In this document: piece after piece, positions 17,732-27,262 of the stretch
How positions within the stretch are numbered: position 1 is the first letter of the stretch
How the letters are laid out: each line of letters begins with the position of its first letter
Position numbers and translations under genes: made by a program
NCBI GenBank assembly: GCA_017467405.1
Contig: JAFTSH010000001.1
Location: forward strand, 165,542 to 229,541
From: Clostridia bacterium
GTDB lineage: Bacteria; Bacillota; Clostridia; Oscillospirales; Acutalibacteraceae
Direction: 5' to 3'
DNA length: 64,000 nt
The notes under the pieces: model-generated
What the model saw: only the letters and a program-made list of their open reading frames with translations
Told to the model about the DNA's origin: nothing
The model's database searches: none

Positions 17732-19279
17732 ATGGAAGCTTATTTGATCGGCGGCGCCATCGGAGCTGTCGTTTTTGCAGTAATCGGATTCGTGTCCGGT
17801 ATTACCTACCGCAAGAAAAAGGCGGAAGGAATTCTCGGCTCTGCCGAAAAGCAGGCGACTCAGATGCTCAACGAAGCCGTGAAAAACGCCGAAGCAAAGA
17901 AGAAAGAGATCCTCGTTGAGGCTAAGGATGAAATTTTCCAGATGCGCAACGAGACCGAAAAGGAGCTGCGTGAACGCAGAAAGGAAGTTCAGCGTTCCGA
18001 AAGCAGACTCCAGCAGAAGGAAGAGACCCTTGACAAGAAGCTCGATAATATGGAGCAGAAGGAAGAGCGTCTTTCCAAGAGAGAAAAAGAGGTCGAGGCA
18101 AGATTTGCCGAGGCCGAGGAGATCAAGAAAAGACAGTTCGATATGCTTGAGCGCATTTCGGGCTATACCAAGGAACAGGCCAAGGAATACCTTTTGAAGA
18201 ACCTCGAGGAGGAGCTTGACCACGATAAGGCGGTCAAGATACTCGAATTCGAGCAGCGCACGAAGGACGAGGCCGAGACCCGCGCAAGAGAGATCGTTTC
18301 TCAGGCGATCCAGAGATGTGCCGCCGACCACTCCTCCGAGTGCACCGTTTCGGTGGTACCCCTGCCCAGCGATGAGATGAAGGGCCGTATCATCGGCCGT
18401 GAGGGACGCAATATCCGTACCCTTGAAACGGTCACGGGCGTCGATCTTATAATCGACGATACCCCCGAGGCCATTACCCTTTCGAGCTTTGACCCCATTC
18501 GCCGTGAGGTTGCAAGGCTCACCCTTGAAAAGCTTATTTCCGACGGACGTATCCATCCCGCGAGAATCGAAGAGACGGTCGACAAGTGCCGCAAGGAGGT
18601 TGACAAGGTAATCAAGCAGGAGGGCGAAAAGGCGGTGCTCGACACCGGAATCCGCTCGCTGCATCCCGAGCTCGTCAAGCTTCTCGGAAAGCTGCACTAC
18701 CGTACCAGCTACGGTCAGAACGTGCTCAACCACTCCCTTGAGGTTTCTTACATCTCGGGACTTCTGGCCTCCGAACTCGGTGAGGATCCCGTCCTCGCCC
18801 GCAGAGCAGGTCTGCTTCACGACATCGGCAAGGCACTCGATCACGAGATGGAGGGCTCGCACATCATGCTCGGTGTCGAGGCCGCCAAGAAGTACAAGGA
18901 GGGCGAGGCTGTCGTTCACGCCATCCACGCTCACCACGGCGACGTCGAGGCAAAGACCGTTATCGCCTGCATCGTTCAGGCCGCCGACGCAATTTCGGCC
19001 GCAAGACCCGGTGCACGCCGCGAGAATATCGAGAGCTACATCAAGCGTCTTGAGAAGCTTGAAGAGATCGCCAACTCCTTCGAGGGCGTCGACGGCTCCT
19101 TTGCCATTCAGGCAGGCCGCGAGGTGCGCATAATCGTCAAGCCGGAGGTCATCTCCGACGACAAGATGGTAATCGTTGCCCGTGAGATCGCCAAGAAGAT
19201 CGAGGACGAGCTCGACTACCCCGGACAGGTCAAGGTCAATCTCATCAGAGAGTCCCGTGCAGTGGACTACGCGAAGTAA
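17732..19279 (+). CDS. rny: Ribonuclease Y
   Basis: Membrane-tethered endoribonuclease that starts bulk mRNA decay in Firmicutes. The 515-aa protein has one N-terminal transmembrane helix (about residues 4-24), a long charged coiled coil (about 30-180), a KH RNA-binding domain with [15 protein letters not shown], and an HD phosphodiesterase domain with [13 protein letters not shown] 17732 is chosen, 11 bp after aaggagg; a GTG at 17720 overlaps the ribosome site and is unlikely. A terminator hairpin separates it from ymdB, the usual downstream partner. Confidence 0.96.
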   Translation: MEAYLIGGAIGAVVFAVIGFVSGITYRKKKAEGILGSAEKQATQMLNEAVKNAEAKKKEILVEAKDEIFQMRNETEKELRERRKEVQRSESRLQQKEETLDKKLDNMEQKEERLSKREKEVEARFAEAEEIKKRQFDMLERISGYTKEQAKEYLLKNLEEELDHDKAVKILEFEQRTKDEAETRAREIVSQAIQRCAADHSSECTVSVVPLPSDEMKGRIIGREGRNIRTLETVTGVDLIIDDTPEAITLSSFDPIRREVARLTLEKLISDGRIHPARIEETVDKCRKEVDKVIKQEGEKAVLDTGIRSLHPELVKLLGKLHYRTSYGQNVLNHSLEVSYISGLLASELGEDPVLARRAGLLHDIGKALDHEMEGSHIMLGVEAAKKYKEGEAVVHAIHAHHGDVEAKTVIACIVQAADAISAARPGARRENIESYIKRLEKLEEIANSFEGVDGSFAIQAGREVRIIVKPEVISDDKMVIVAREIAKKIEDELDYPGQVKVNLIRESRAVDYAK

Positions 19280-19303
19280 TTCGCAAAAATCCAAACAGAT
19301 CAG

Positions 19304-19331
19304 AAGGGACTGCGGTTGCAGTCCCTTTTTT
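19304..19331 (+). terminator. Terminator/attenuator between rny and ymdB
   Basis: 10-bp stem aagggactgc/gcagtccctt with loop ggtt and a T run to 19331. It ends one or two bases before the ymdB ribosome site, so read-through would be needed for co-transcription. Confidence 0.85.
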
Positions 19332-19341
19332 CGGAGGACGT

Positions 19342-20121
19342 ATGAAATATTTGTTCATAGGTGACGTCGTTGCCTCCTGCGGCTGCAAAAAGCTTGCGTC
19401 GGTTTTGCCCTCCCTCAAAAGGGAAACGGGTGCCGTGCTGACGGTGGTCAACGGAGAAAACTCAGCCGACGGCAACGGTATTACGCCCGAGTCGCTCAGG
19501 ATGCTTTATAACGCCGGTGCCGACGTCGTGACGACCGGAAACCACGTTTTCCGCCGCAGGGAGATCTACGAGTCCCTTGACGGCGACGAGACGCTGCTGC
19601 GTCCCGCCAACTATCCCGATGCCGCACCCGGACACGGAGTCTGTATCATAGACCGCGGAGGATGGCGCGGTGCGGTGATCTCCCTTATGGGTGTATACGG
19701 AATCAACAGTCCGCCTGCCTGTCCCTTTGAAACGGTCGACAAGCTGTTGTCGGAGCTTGAGCGTGAGGGGATCAAAAACGTTTTCGTCGATCTTCACGCC
19801 GAAGCAACGGGGGAGAAGCGCGCGCTCGGATTTTATCTTGACGGACGCGTAACGGCGGTGCTCGGCACCCATACCCACGTGCAGACGGCGGACGAGGAGA
19901 TCTTACCCGGCGGCACGGCGTATATTTCGGACGTCGGTATGACCGGCCCCTCACTTTCCTGCCTCGGAGTAAAGCCTCAAGCGGTAATAAGATCGCTGAA
20001 GGACAAGATGCCCTCGCGGTTCGATACCGCCGACACACCCTGTTACCTCAACGGGGTAGCGGTTGAATTCGATCACCGCACGGGCCGTGCCCTCTCGGTC
20101 GAACGGATATTCATAAGATGA
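19342..20121 (+). CDS. ymdB: YmdB-family metallophosphoesterase (TIGR00282)
   Basis: Calcineurin-fold phosphoesterase of 259 aa. Metal-binding motifs are GDVV near residue 7, NGEN, GNHVF, and GTHTHVQTADE near the C-terminus. In Bacillus the YmdB protein hydrolyses 2',3'-cyclic nucleotides and affects biofilm and motility genes; that role is inferred here only from the family. tcggagg precedes ATG 19342. Position after rny is the conserved Firmicutes order. It converges with the DUF1846 gene at a shared hairpin. Confidence 0.93.
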   Translation: MKYLFIGDVVASCGCKKLASVLPSLKRETGAVLTVVNGENSADGNGITPESLRMLYNAGADVVTTGNHVFRRREIYESLDGDETLLRPANYPDAAPGHGVCIIDRGGWRGAVISLMGVYGINSPPACPFETVDKLLSELEREGIKNVFVDLHAEATGEKRALGFYLDGRVTAVLGTHTHVQTADEEILPGGTAYISDVGMTGPSLSCLGVKPQAVIRSLKDKMPSRFDTADTPCYLNGVAVEFDHRTGRALSVERIFIR

Positions 20122-20140
20122 AATAACGAATATAAAGCAC

Positions 20141-20169
20141 AACACCGGCCTGCTCGTCAGGCCGGTGTT
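20141..20169. terminator. Shared hairpin between convergent ymdB and DUF1846 genes
   Basis: 12-bp perfect stem aacaccggcctg/caggccggtgtt with loop ctcgt. T runs on both sides are short, so termination strength is uncertain. Confidence 0.6.
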
Positions 20170-20181
20170 CATTCAGGTTTA

Positions 20182-21669
20182 TTACTTCCCGTGGAAGAGC
20201 TTTTTGGTCTGGTAGATGGGCTCGCAGGTCAGGCGCATTCCCAGCTTCTTGAAGACGTTCTCGTCGACGGGGGAGAGTATTACGGTAGAGTGGATCTCAC
20301 AGTTGTTGAGCAGCGGCAGGGCGTCGAGTGCCTTTTTTGCCACCGGATCGGTGACGGCGCAGATCGAAAGCGCGATCAGCACCTCGTCGGTGTGGAGTCT
20401 CGGATTGTGGTTGCCCAAACTGTTGATCTTGAGATCCTGTATCGGGGTGATTATCTCGGGGGAGATCAGCTTGGTTTCGTCGGGGATTCCGGCGAGCACC
20501 TTGAGGGAGTTGAGCAGGGTAGCGGAGGCGGCTCCGAGAAGCTCGGAATTGCGTCCGACCACCACGGTACCGTCGGGAAGCTCGGCGGCGCAGGCGGGCT
20601 CGTTGCAGGTTGCAGACTTTTCGTTGGCGGCGGCAATGACGCTGCGGTGGGAAATGTCTATTCCCGCCATATTCATAAGCAGTCTGATCTTTTCGGCGTC
20701 GCTGCCGTCCGACATACCCTTGCGCTTTGAGCAGAGGGCGGCGTAGTAGCGGCGTATTATCTCGTCCTTTGAGGCGTCGCAGACCGCCGCGTCGTCAAAG
20801 ATGCAGTGGCCGACCATGTTTACGCCCATATCGGTAGGGGATTTGTAGGGACAGCTTCCGCGTATCTTTCTGAAGGTTGCGGAGAGCACCGGGAAGATCT
20901 CGACGTCGCGGTTGTAGTTGACCGTAGTGACGCCGTAGGCGTCGAGGTGGTAGGGGTCTATCATGTTGACGTCGTCGAGGTTGGCGGTGGCCGCTTCGTA
21001 CGCGATGTTGACGGGGTGCTTGAGGGGGAGATTCCAGATCGGGAAGGTCTCGAACTTTGCGTAGCCCGAATCGGTGCCTCTCAGACTGTCGTGATAGAGC
21101 TGGCTGAGGCAGACGGCCATCTTGCCCGAGCCGGGACCGGGGGCGGTGACGACGACGAGGGAACGGGAGGTCTCGATGTATTCGTTATGGCCGAAGCCTT
21201 CCTCCGAGACGATCTTTTCGACGTCGTAGGGGTAGCCTTCGATGTTGTAATGGCGGTAGACCTTTACGCCGAGTGCTTCAAGGCGGCGGCGGAAGGCCTC
21301 TGCTGCGGGCTGTTCGGTAAAACGGGTGAGGACGACGCTGCCCACGAGGAGGCCGAAGCCCCTGAAGGCGTCGATGAGGCGGAGAACCTCCTGGTCGTAG
21401 GTGATTCCGAGGTCACCTCTGACCTTGTTCTTTTCGATGTCTCCTGCGCTGATGACGATTACTATCTCGGCCTGCTCCTTGAGCTCGATCAGCATCTTGA
21501 TCTTGCTGTCGGGGGCAAATCCGGGAAGCACCCTCGAGGCGTGGTAGTCGTCGAAGAGCTTTCCGCCGAACTCAAGGTAGAGCTTTCCGCCGAACTGGGC
21601 GATCCTCTCCCTGATGAAACGCGATTGGGTGTGGATGTATTTGTCGTTGTCGAAACCCGTTCTGTACAT
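20182..21669 (-). CDS. DUF1846 domain-containing protein
   Basis: Conserved soluble protein of unknown function, 495 aa from ATG 21669, the usual family length. It starts MYRTGFDNDKYIHTQS and carries APGPGSGKMAVCLSQLYHD, a P-loop-like glycine stretch, at about residues 180-200. An upstream frame extension of 21 codons has no ribosome site. Members are widespread in Firmicutes, and structures exist for the family, but no biochemical activity is established that I know of. It stands alone, convergent with ymdB. Confidence 0.9.
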   Translation of the reverse strand: MYRTGFDNDKYIHTQSRFIRERIAQFGGKLYLEFGGKLFDDYHASRVLPGFAPDSKIKMLIELKEQAEIVIVISAGDIEKNKVRGDLGITYDQEVLRLIDAFRGFGLLVGSVVLTRFTEQPAAEAFRRRLEALGVKVYRHYNIEGYPYDVEKIVSEEGFGHNEYIETSRSLVVVTAPGPGSGKMAVCLSQLYHDSLRGTDSGYAKFETFPIWNLPLKHPVNIAYEAATANLDDVNMIDPYHLDAYGVTTVNYNRDVEIFPVLSATFRKIRGSCPYKSPTDMGVNMVGHCIFDDAAVCDASKDEIIRRYYAALCSKRKGMSDGSDAEKIRLLMNMAGIDISHRSVIAAANEKSATCNEPACAAELPDGTVVVGRNSELLGAASATLLNSLKVLAGIPDETKLISPEIITPIQDLKINSLGNHNPRLHTDEVLIALSICAVTDPVAKKALDALPLLNNCEIHSTVILSPVDENVFKKLGMRLTCEPIYQTKKLFHGK

Positions 21670-21862
21670 TTTTAGTCCCTCACAGTTTGCGCAAAAAACG
21701 CTTTTACCGGAATATTCTATCACATTGCGCAAAAAAATAAAAGGGGTTTTTAATGATATTCGACAACTCTACGCAAAAAAAGCAGATTTATCCCCTTTCG
21801 GGGGCGGTTTTTTGTGTGATTGTACGAAAAAATAAAAATGGGTTAAATTTTTAGCAAAGTAG

Positions 21863-21891
21863 TTGCATATTCAAAGATTTTGTATTAAAAT
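21863..21891 (+). promoter_or_regulatory. Promoter of gap
   Basis: -35 TTGCAT (21863-21868), 17-bp spacer, -10 TAAAAT (21886-21891), 55 bp before the start. Between here and the DUF1846 start, 21790-21810 holds a small cccc/gggg hairpin with a T run, of unclear role. Confidence 0.65.
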
Positions 21892-21946
21892 ATACAAGCC
21901 AAGAATTATTGGAAACCAAAAGAACTATATTTTGGAGGTAATACAA

Positions 21947-22981
21947 ATGTCAGTTAAAGTTGCAATCAACGGATTCGGACGCATCGGCCGTCTTGCTTTC
22001 AGGCAGATGTTCGGCGCTGAGGGCTACGACGTCGTCGCCATCAACGACCTTACCGATCCCGCCATGCTCGCTAACCTTCTCAAGTACGACACCGCTCAGG
22101 GCGGCTACTGCGGAAAGATCGGCGAGAACGTTCACACCGTCGTTGCCGGAGAGGACTCCATCACCGTTGACGGTAAGAAGATCACCATCTACAAAGAGAA
22201 GAACGCTGCCGATCTGCCCTGGGGCGAAATCGGCGTTGACGTCGTTCTCGAGTGCACCGGCTTCTACTGCTCCAAGGAGAAGAGCCAGGCTCACATCGAT
22301 GCAGGCGCAAAGAAGGTCGTTATCTCTGCTCCCGCCGGAAACGATCTGAAGACCATCGTTTACAGCGTTAACGAGAATACCCTTACTGCTGACGACGCCA
22401 TCATCTCGGCTGCTTCCTGCACCACCAACTGCCTCGCTCCCATGGCTAAGGCTCTTAACGACTACGCTGCTATCCAGAGCGGTATCATGAGCACCATCCA
22501 CGCCTACACCGGCGATCAGATGATCCTCGACGGTCCCCACAGAAAGGGCGACTTCCGCAGAGCCAGAGCCGGCGCTGCCAACATCGTTCCCAACTCCACC
22601 GGCGCTGCCAAGGCTATCGGCCTCGTCATCCCCGAGCTCAACGGCAAGCTGATCGGTTCCGCTCAGCGCGTTCCCGTTCCCACCGGTTCCACCACCATCC
22701 TTACCGCTGTCGTCAAGGGTGCTGACGTTACCAAGGAAGGAATCAACGCTGCTATGAAGGCCGCTGCTTCCGACTCCTTCGGCTACAACGAGGACGCCAT
22801 CGTTTCTTCCGACGTTATCGGTATGAGATACGGCTCCCTCTTTGATGCCACCCAGACCATGGTCTCCAAGGTCGGCGACGATCTGTGGCAGGTTCAGGTC
22901 GTTTCCTGGTATGACAACGAGAACTCCTACACCAGCCAGATGGTCCGCACCATCAAGTACTTCGCTGAGCTCTCCAAGTAA
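21947..22981 (+). CDS. gap: Glyceraldehyde-3-phosphate dehydrogenase (type I)
   Basis: Glycolytic enzyme oxidising glyceraldehyde-3-phosphate with NAD to 1,3-bisphosphoglycerate. The 344-aa sequence begins [13 protein letters not shown], the Rossmann NAD motif, and has the catalytic cysteine in SCTTNCLAP (Cys158). Start is ATG 21947 behind ttggaggt; the frame is open further upstream but without family similarity. Codon use is more biased than in neighbours (many GCT, AAG, ATC), as expected for a highly expressed gene. It is monocistronic, with its own promoter and a strong terminator. Confidence 0.98.
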   Translation: MSVKVAINGFGRIGRLAFRQMFGAEGYDVVAINDLTDPAMLANLLKYDTAQGGYCGKIGENVHTVVAGEDSITVDGKKITIYKEKNAADLPWGEIGVDVVLECTGFYCSKEKSQAHIDAGAKKVVISAPAGNDLKTIVYSVNENTLTADDAIISAASCTTNCLAPMAKALNDYAAIQSGIMSTIHAYTGDQMILDGPHRKGDFRRARAGAANIVPNSTGAAKAIGLVIPELNGKLIGSAQRVPVPTGSTTILTAVVKGADVTKEGINAAMKAAASDSFGYNEDAIVSSDVIGMRYGSLFDATQTMVSKVGDDLWQVQVVSWYDNENSYTSQMVRTIKYFAELSK

Positions 22982-23032
22982 GTCAGGAAAGACTTTTCGG
23001 CCGTTTTGAAGGCCGACTAAGACTGCTTATCG

Positions 23033-23061
23033 GTCCCCGGAGTTAATCCGGGGACTTTTTT
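23033..23061 (+). terminator. Intrinsic terminator of gap
   Basis: 9-bp GC-rich stem gtccccgga/tccggggac, loop gttaa, six T. Confidence 0.9.
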
Positions 23062-23072
23062 GCAAAAAAATA

Positions 23073-23101
23073 TTGTCATACGGCAGGTTGTGTAGTATAA
23101 T
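23073..23101 (+). promoter_or_regulatory. Promoter of the aminotransferase gene
   Basis: -35 TTGTCA (23073-23078), 17-bp spacer, -10 TATAAT (23096-23101). Confidence 0.78.
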
Positions 23102-23151
23102 ATAAAAATACTGCCGCGGCAGTACGCAAATTCTTTCGGAGGTTTTTATTT

Positions 23152-24429
23152 ATGACCGAATACAGCAAGCTTTCACGCGCCGAACTCGAGGCACTCAAGG
23201 ACGAGCTCCTCGCGCGTTATGAGGAATACAAGAGTCTGGGACTCAAGCTCGATATGTCGCGCGGAAAGCCCGGCGTCGGGCAGCTCGCCGAGTCGGCTCC
23301 TCTTATGGACGTTCTCGGCTCCGATTCCGATATGAAGTCGGCAGGCGGTGTCGATTGCCGCAACTACGGCGGCTTTGACGGACTCCCCGAGGTCCGCGCC
23401 ATCTTTGCCGAGATGCTCGGCGTTCCCGTCGAGATGGTTATTGCAGGAGGAAACGCCTCCCTTAACCTGATGTTCGACGCCGTTGCACAGGGCGTTTACG
23501 GCGGCTACGGCTGCGGAAGCTGGGCTTCGCAGGGCGAGGTCAAGTTCCTTTGCCCCGTTCCCGGCTATGACCGTCATTTTGCCGTTACCGAATATTTCGG
23601 CATTAAGATGATCAACGTCGATATGACCCCCGACGGCCCCGACATGGACACCGTTGAAAAGCTCGTTTCCTCCGATCCCGCGATCAAGGGCATCTGGTGT
23701 GTTCCCATGTACTCCAATCCTCAGGGCTACACCTATTCGGACGAGACGGTGCGCCGCTTCGCAAACCTCAAGCCCGCCGCAAAGGATTTCCGCATATTCT
23801 GGGATAACGCCTACTGCGTACACCATTTCAGAAAGGACAGGCGTGACAGCCTGCTCAATCTGATGGACGAGTGCATCAAGGCCGGTAACGAGGATCTGCC
23901 CTTTATCTTTGCCTCCACCTCCAAGATCAGCTATCCCGGAGCGGGCGTCGCGGTCATGGCGACATCGAAGGCTAACAGAGTCTTCATTGACAGCCGTCTC
24001 AAGATCCAGACCATCGGTCCCGACAAGCTGAACCATCTCAGACACGCCCGTTACTTCGTCAATGCCGCGGGCATCTACGCACACATGGAGAAGATGGCAA
24101 AGCACCTCGAGCCCAGATTTGACGCCGTGCTCAATATGCTGAACAGCGAGCTTTCGGGAACGGGAGCCGCCGAGTGGACCGAGCCCGTCGGAGGATACTT
24201 CGTTTCGGTCGACGTGAACGAGGGCTGTGCCAAGAGGGTCGTTTCGCTTTGCAAGGAGGCCGGAGTTACCCTTACCGAGGCCGGTGCGTCCTTCCCTTAT
24301 CACAACGATCCCAAGGACACCAACATCCGACTTGCGCCCAGCTTCCCCTCGGTTGAGGAGCTGACCAAAGCGATGGAGATCTTCTGCCTTGCCGCAAAGC
24401 TTGCTGCAGTCGAAAAACATTTGGCGTAA
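23152..24429 (+). CDS. PLP-dependent aminotransferase (aspartate aminotransferase-like, PF12897 type)
   Basis: Fold-type I aminotransferase of 425 aa. The N-terminal LGLKLDMSRGKPG and the conserved NYGGFDGLPEVRAIFAEMLG segment belong to the subgroup annotated as MocR-like or AspB-4-like aminotransferases. The PLP lysine is predicted as Lys258 in STSKISYPGAG, and a C-terminal Arg in IRLAPSFP would bind the substrate carboxylate. There is no N-terminal DNA-binding domain, so it is an enzyme rather than a MocR regulator. The exact amino-acid substrate cannot be read from the sequence. It is a single gene with its own promoter. Confidence 0.9.
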   Translation: MTEYSKLSRAELEALKDELLARYEEYKSLGLKLDMSRGKPGVGQLAESAPLMDVLGSDSDMKSAGGVDCRNYGGFDGLPEVRAIFAEMLGVPVEMVIAGGNASLNLMFDAVAQGVYGGYGCGSWASQGEVKFLCPVPGYDRHFAVTEYFGIKMINVDMTPDGPDMDTVEKLVSSDPAIKGIWCVPMYSNPQGYTYSDETVRRFANLKPAAKDFRIFWDNAYCVHHFRKDRRDSLLNLMDECIKAGNEDLPFIFASTSKISYPGAGVAVMATSKANRVFIDSRLKIQTIGPDKLNHLRHARYFVNAAGIYAHMEKMAKHLEPRFDAVLNMLNSELSGTGAAEWTEPVGGYFVSVDVNEGCAKRVVSLCKEAGVTLTEAGASFPYHNDPKDTNIRLAPSFPSVEELTKAMEIFCLAAKLAAVEKHLA

Positions 24430-24443
24430 TTTACACATATCAG

Positions 24444-24472
24444 TTGACATTTTTGTTCAAATCTAATATAAT
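24444..24472 (+). promoter_or_regulatory. Promoter of secD-secF
   Basis: Perfect consensus: TTGACA (24444-24449), 17-bp spacer, TATAAT (24467-24472), about 65 nt before secD. Confidence 0.85.
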
Positions 24473-24538
24473 CATCGGTGTGGCTAAACACTGTTTGGTC
24501 ACATTGTTATACATTAAAACCACATTGGAGGACTCACG

Positions 24539-25957
24539 ATGAAGAGATCAAAACAGGTCACTTTCTTTGTCGTCGCAATTCTTATATTTGCGTTTGCGTA
24601 CCTTGCCTTTTTCGGGCTGAACAACTGGTACGGCGAGAAAGAAACCGTCTACTTCAAGGGTGCTGACAGCATCCGTTGGGGTATTGACATCCAGGGAGGT
24701 GTCGAGGCGGTATTTACTCCCGACGTCGGCGAAGGTGAGACGGACAAGATCACCGAGGATATGATGGATGCGGCCGAAACCGTAATCAATCTCCGACTCG
24801 TCAACGAAAACATAACCGACTATGAAGTCTACACCGACTCGGAGGAAAAACAGATCATCGTGCGTTTCCCCTGGCAGTCCGACGAGGAGGATTACGATCC
24901 TGCCGCGGCCGTCAAGGAGCTCGGAACACAGGCCCTCGTAACCTTTATCGAAGGCTCGTCCTACGATGAAACCAAGATAATCCTTCAGGGCGCAAAGGAC
25001 GTTGACTCGGCCGAGGCCGGTTACGATTCCGAAAACGACCAGTACATAGTCTCGCTGGTGCTCACTGAGCAGGGTAAGGCCAAGTTTGCTACCGCAACCT
25101 CCCAGCTCGTCGGTAAGACCATCTCGATCTGGATGGACGAGACGATGCTTTCGGCACCCACCGTCAACGAAGCTATCACCGACGGACGTGCTATGATCTC
25201 GGGCAGCTTTACTTCCGAGAGTGCTACCGAACTTGCTAACCAGATCAACGCCGGTACGCTTCCCTTCAAGCTTTCGGTTGACGATTCGAGCCTCAGCATA
25301 ATCAACCCCTCGCTGGGTGAAAAGGCTCTTGAGATCATGATCCTGGCCGGTATAATCGCATTCGTGCTTATCTGTCTCATTCTGATCTTCCGTTACCGTC
25401 TGCCCGGATTTATCGCCTGCATCGCTCTGCTCGGGCAGATCGCCTTCATCATTGCCTGCACCTCCGGATTCTTCTCGTTTGCCGACAGCTTCACGCTTAC
25501 CATCCCCGGTCTGACGGGTATCATCCTCTCGATCGGTATGGGCGTTGACTGTAACGTAATCGCGAACGAGCGTATAATCGAGGAGCTCCGCCGCGGTAAG
25601 ACGGTGGACGGTGCCGTAAAGGCCGGCTTTGACAACTCCATCTCGGCTATCGTCGACGGTAACATTGCTACCATGATCGTCGCTGCGATCCTCATGGGTA
25701 TCTTCGGACCCTCGAGCGGCTTCTGGTCAAAGGTTCTGTGGCTCTTTACCACCATCTACAACTACACCATCGGACTTATCCCCGGATTTGCGATCTCCAA
25801 CACCATCACGGGCGTTATCTATTCCTTCGGTTACACCCTGCTTATCGGTATAATCGCCAACTTCTTCTTCGGTCTTATCGCTTCGCGCGTTCTGACCAAG
25901 GGTGTCACCAGCTTCAAATGCATGCGTAAGAGCTGGCTTTACGGAGGTGTCAAATAA
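24539..25957 (+). CDS. secD: Protein translocase subunit SecD
   Basis: Membrane subunit that uses the proton gradient to help Sec export. The 472-aa protein has TM1 at about residues 8-28, the conserved GIDIQGG motif, a large extracytoplasmic domain, then five C-terminal transmembrane helices with the GMGVDCNVIANERI region of the RND/SecD fold. ggaggactcacg precedes ATG 24539. The stop overlaps the secF start by one base (taATG), giving translational coupling. Separate secD and secF, rather than a fused secDF, is common in Clostridia. Confidence 0.96.
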   Translation: MKRSKQVTFFVVAILIFAFAYLAFFGLNNWYGEKETVYFKGADSIRWGIDIQGGVEAVFTPDVGEGETDKITEDMMDAAETVINLRLVNENITDYEVYTDSEEKQIIVRFPWQSDEEDYDPAAAVKELGTQALVTFIEGSSYDETKIILQGAKDVDSAEAGYDSENDQYIVSLVLTEQGKAKFATATSQLVGKTISIWMDETMLSAPTVNEAITDGRAMISGSFTSESATELANQINAGTLPFKLSVDDSSLSIINPSLGEKALEIMILAGIIAFVLICLILIFRYRLPGFIACIALLGQIAFIIACTSGFFSFADSFTLTIPGLTGIILSIGMGVDCNVIANERIIEELRRGKTVDGAVKAGFDNSISAIVDGNIATMIVAAILMGIFGPSSGFWSKVLWLFTTIYNYTIGLIPGFAISNTITGVIYSFGYTLLIGIIANFFFGLIASRVLTKGVTSFKCMRKSWLYGGVK

Positions 25958-26961
25958 TGAAAAACTTCAATTTCATTAAGGCCCGTAAGCCTGCGCTTAT
26001 CATAGCGGGAGCAATCATACTCATCGGAATCGTACTGAACGTCATCTTCGGCGTAACCCTTGACGTTGAGTTCAAGGGCGGTACGATAATCCAGTACAGC
26101 TACACCGGCGAGCTTACCGCCGAGAAGATCGAGAATGTGATCGAAGATACCATCGGTAAAAAGGTCAACGTTCAGCTCACCAGTGACATCAGCGGCGAGA
26201 CACAGCTTGCAAACGTTACGCTGGCAGACAACACCGCGCTCAGCACCGATACCATTTCCAAGATTGACGACGCTATGGTTAAGGCATTCCCCAATAACAA
26301 GGTGGAAAACGCTGAGACCAACAGCGTTAACCCGACAATGGGTAAGGGCTTCTTCATCAAGTGTATCTTTGCAACCCTTCTCGGTGCTCTTCTCATCACC
26401 GTGTACATCGGCTTCAGATTCCGCAAGATCGGCGGCGTTTCGGCCTCCATCTGCGCTCTGCTCTGCCTCTTCCATGACATCATTATCGCGTATTTCGTCT
26501 ACGTGATCTTCGGATTTACCCTCGACAGTAACTTCATCGCCGTCGTGCTCACCCTCTTCGGTTATTCTCTTAACGGTACGATCGTTATCTATGACCGAAT
26601 CAGAGAGAACAGAAAGATCTACGGCAGAGATATGGACATCAACGAGATCGTTGATATGAGTGTAAGACAGACCTTTACCAGAAACCTCATCACCTCGCTC
26701 GCAACCTTCGTTTCGTTGGTTTGCGTATGCGTGGTCGCGTGGGTCGGCGGTCTTACCAACCTCATAAGCTTTGTTCTCCCCATGGCGGTCGGCGTCGTCG
26801 CAGGTTGCTACTCCTCGGTCTTCCTTTCATCTCCCGTATGGGCTTGGTGGAGAGAGAAGCGCGGAGATCCCGCAGAGATCAAAAAGGCCAAAAAGGCAAA
26901 GCGCCTCGAGAAGAAGGCTGCAAGAGCAAGAGCCAAGAAGCTCAAGGCCCGCAAGAAATAA
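25957..26961 (+). CDS. secF: Protein translocase subunit SecF
   Basis: Partner of SecD in the proton-driven export complex, 334 aa. It has six predicted transmembrane helices, the SecF motif DVEFKGGTIIQYSY near residue 40, and the SLNGTIVIYDRIRE loop in the fourth/fifth helix region. The C-terminus is a long Lys/Ala-rich basic tail of about 40 residues, which would lie in the cytoplasm. A strong terminator follows, closing the operon. Confidence 0.96.
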   Translation: MKNFNFIKARKPALIIAGAIILIGIVLNVIFGVTLDVEFKGGTIIQYSYTGELTAEKIENVIEDTIGKKVNVQLTSDISGETQLANVTLADNTALSTDTISKIDDAMVKAFPNNKVENAETNSVNPTMGKGFFIKCIFATLLGALLITVYIGFRFRKIGGVSASICALLCLFHDIIIAYFVYVIFGFTLDSNFIAVVLTLFGYSLNGTIVIYDRIRENRKIYGRDMDINEIVDMSVRQTFTRNLITSLATFVSLVCVCVVAWVGGLTNLISFVLPMAVGVVAGCYSSVFLSSPVWAWWREKRGDPAEIKKAKKAKRLEKKAARARAKKLKARKK

Positions 26962-26976
26962 TCTCAATAAAACACG

Positions 26977-27009
26977 AAGCAGAACGGTTTTCGCCGTTCT
27001 GCTTTTTTT
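26977..27009 (+). terminator. Intrinsic terminator of secDF operon
   Basis: 11-bp stem aagcagaacgg/ccgttctgctt with a 6-nt loop and a T run to 27009. Confidence 0.9.
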
Positions 27010-27076
27010 ATTTGCAACGGGTTGAGGGAATGTAAAACAAATACAAAAAATAATTACTTAATTTACACCTTTTTTA

Positions 27077-27105
27077 TTGACAAATCGATTTCGCTATGGC
27101 ATAAT
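27077..27105 (+). promoter_or_regulatory. Promoter of the surface repeat protein gene
   Basis: -35 TTGACA (27077-27082), 17-bp spacer, -10 CATAAT (27100-27105). The leader to ATG 27263 is about 150 nt and GC-rich in the middle; no known element is recognised in it. Confidence 0.68.
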
Positions 27106-27262
27106 AAACGTGCAAGCTTGCGTAAACGATTTCTTAAATTACGCAAATCACAGGAAGTTGCGCGGCGGAGAGCCGGCGGCTGTCGTTTCGGTTATACATC
27201 CGTTTCGTATGACGGAGAGAAATTTCTCTTTGACATAAAATAATAAAAAGGAGATTAAAATC

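Noticed and set aside
17543-19294. 583-aa open frame on - strand, antisense to rny
   Set aside because: The rny frame has clear KH and HD domains, promoter and ribosome site. The antisense frame is a by-product of codon bias.
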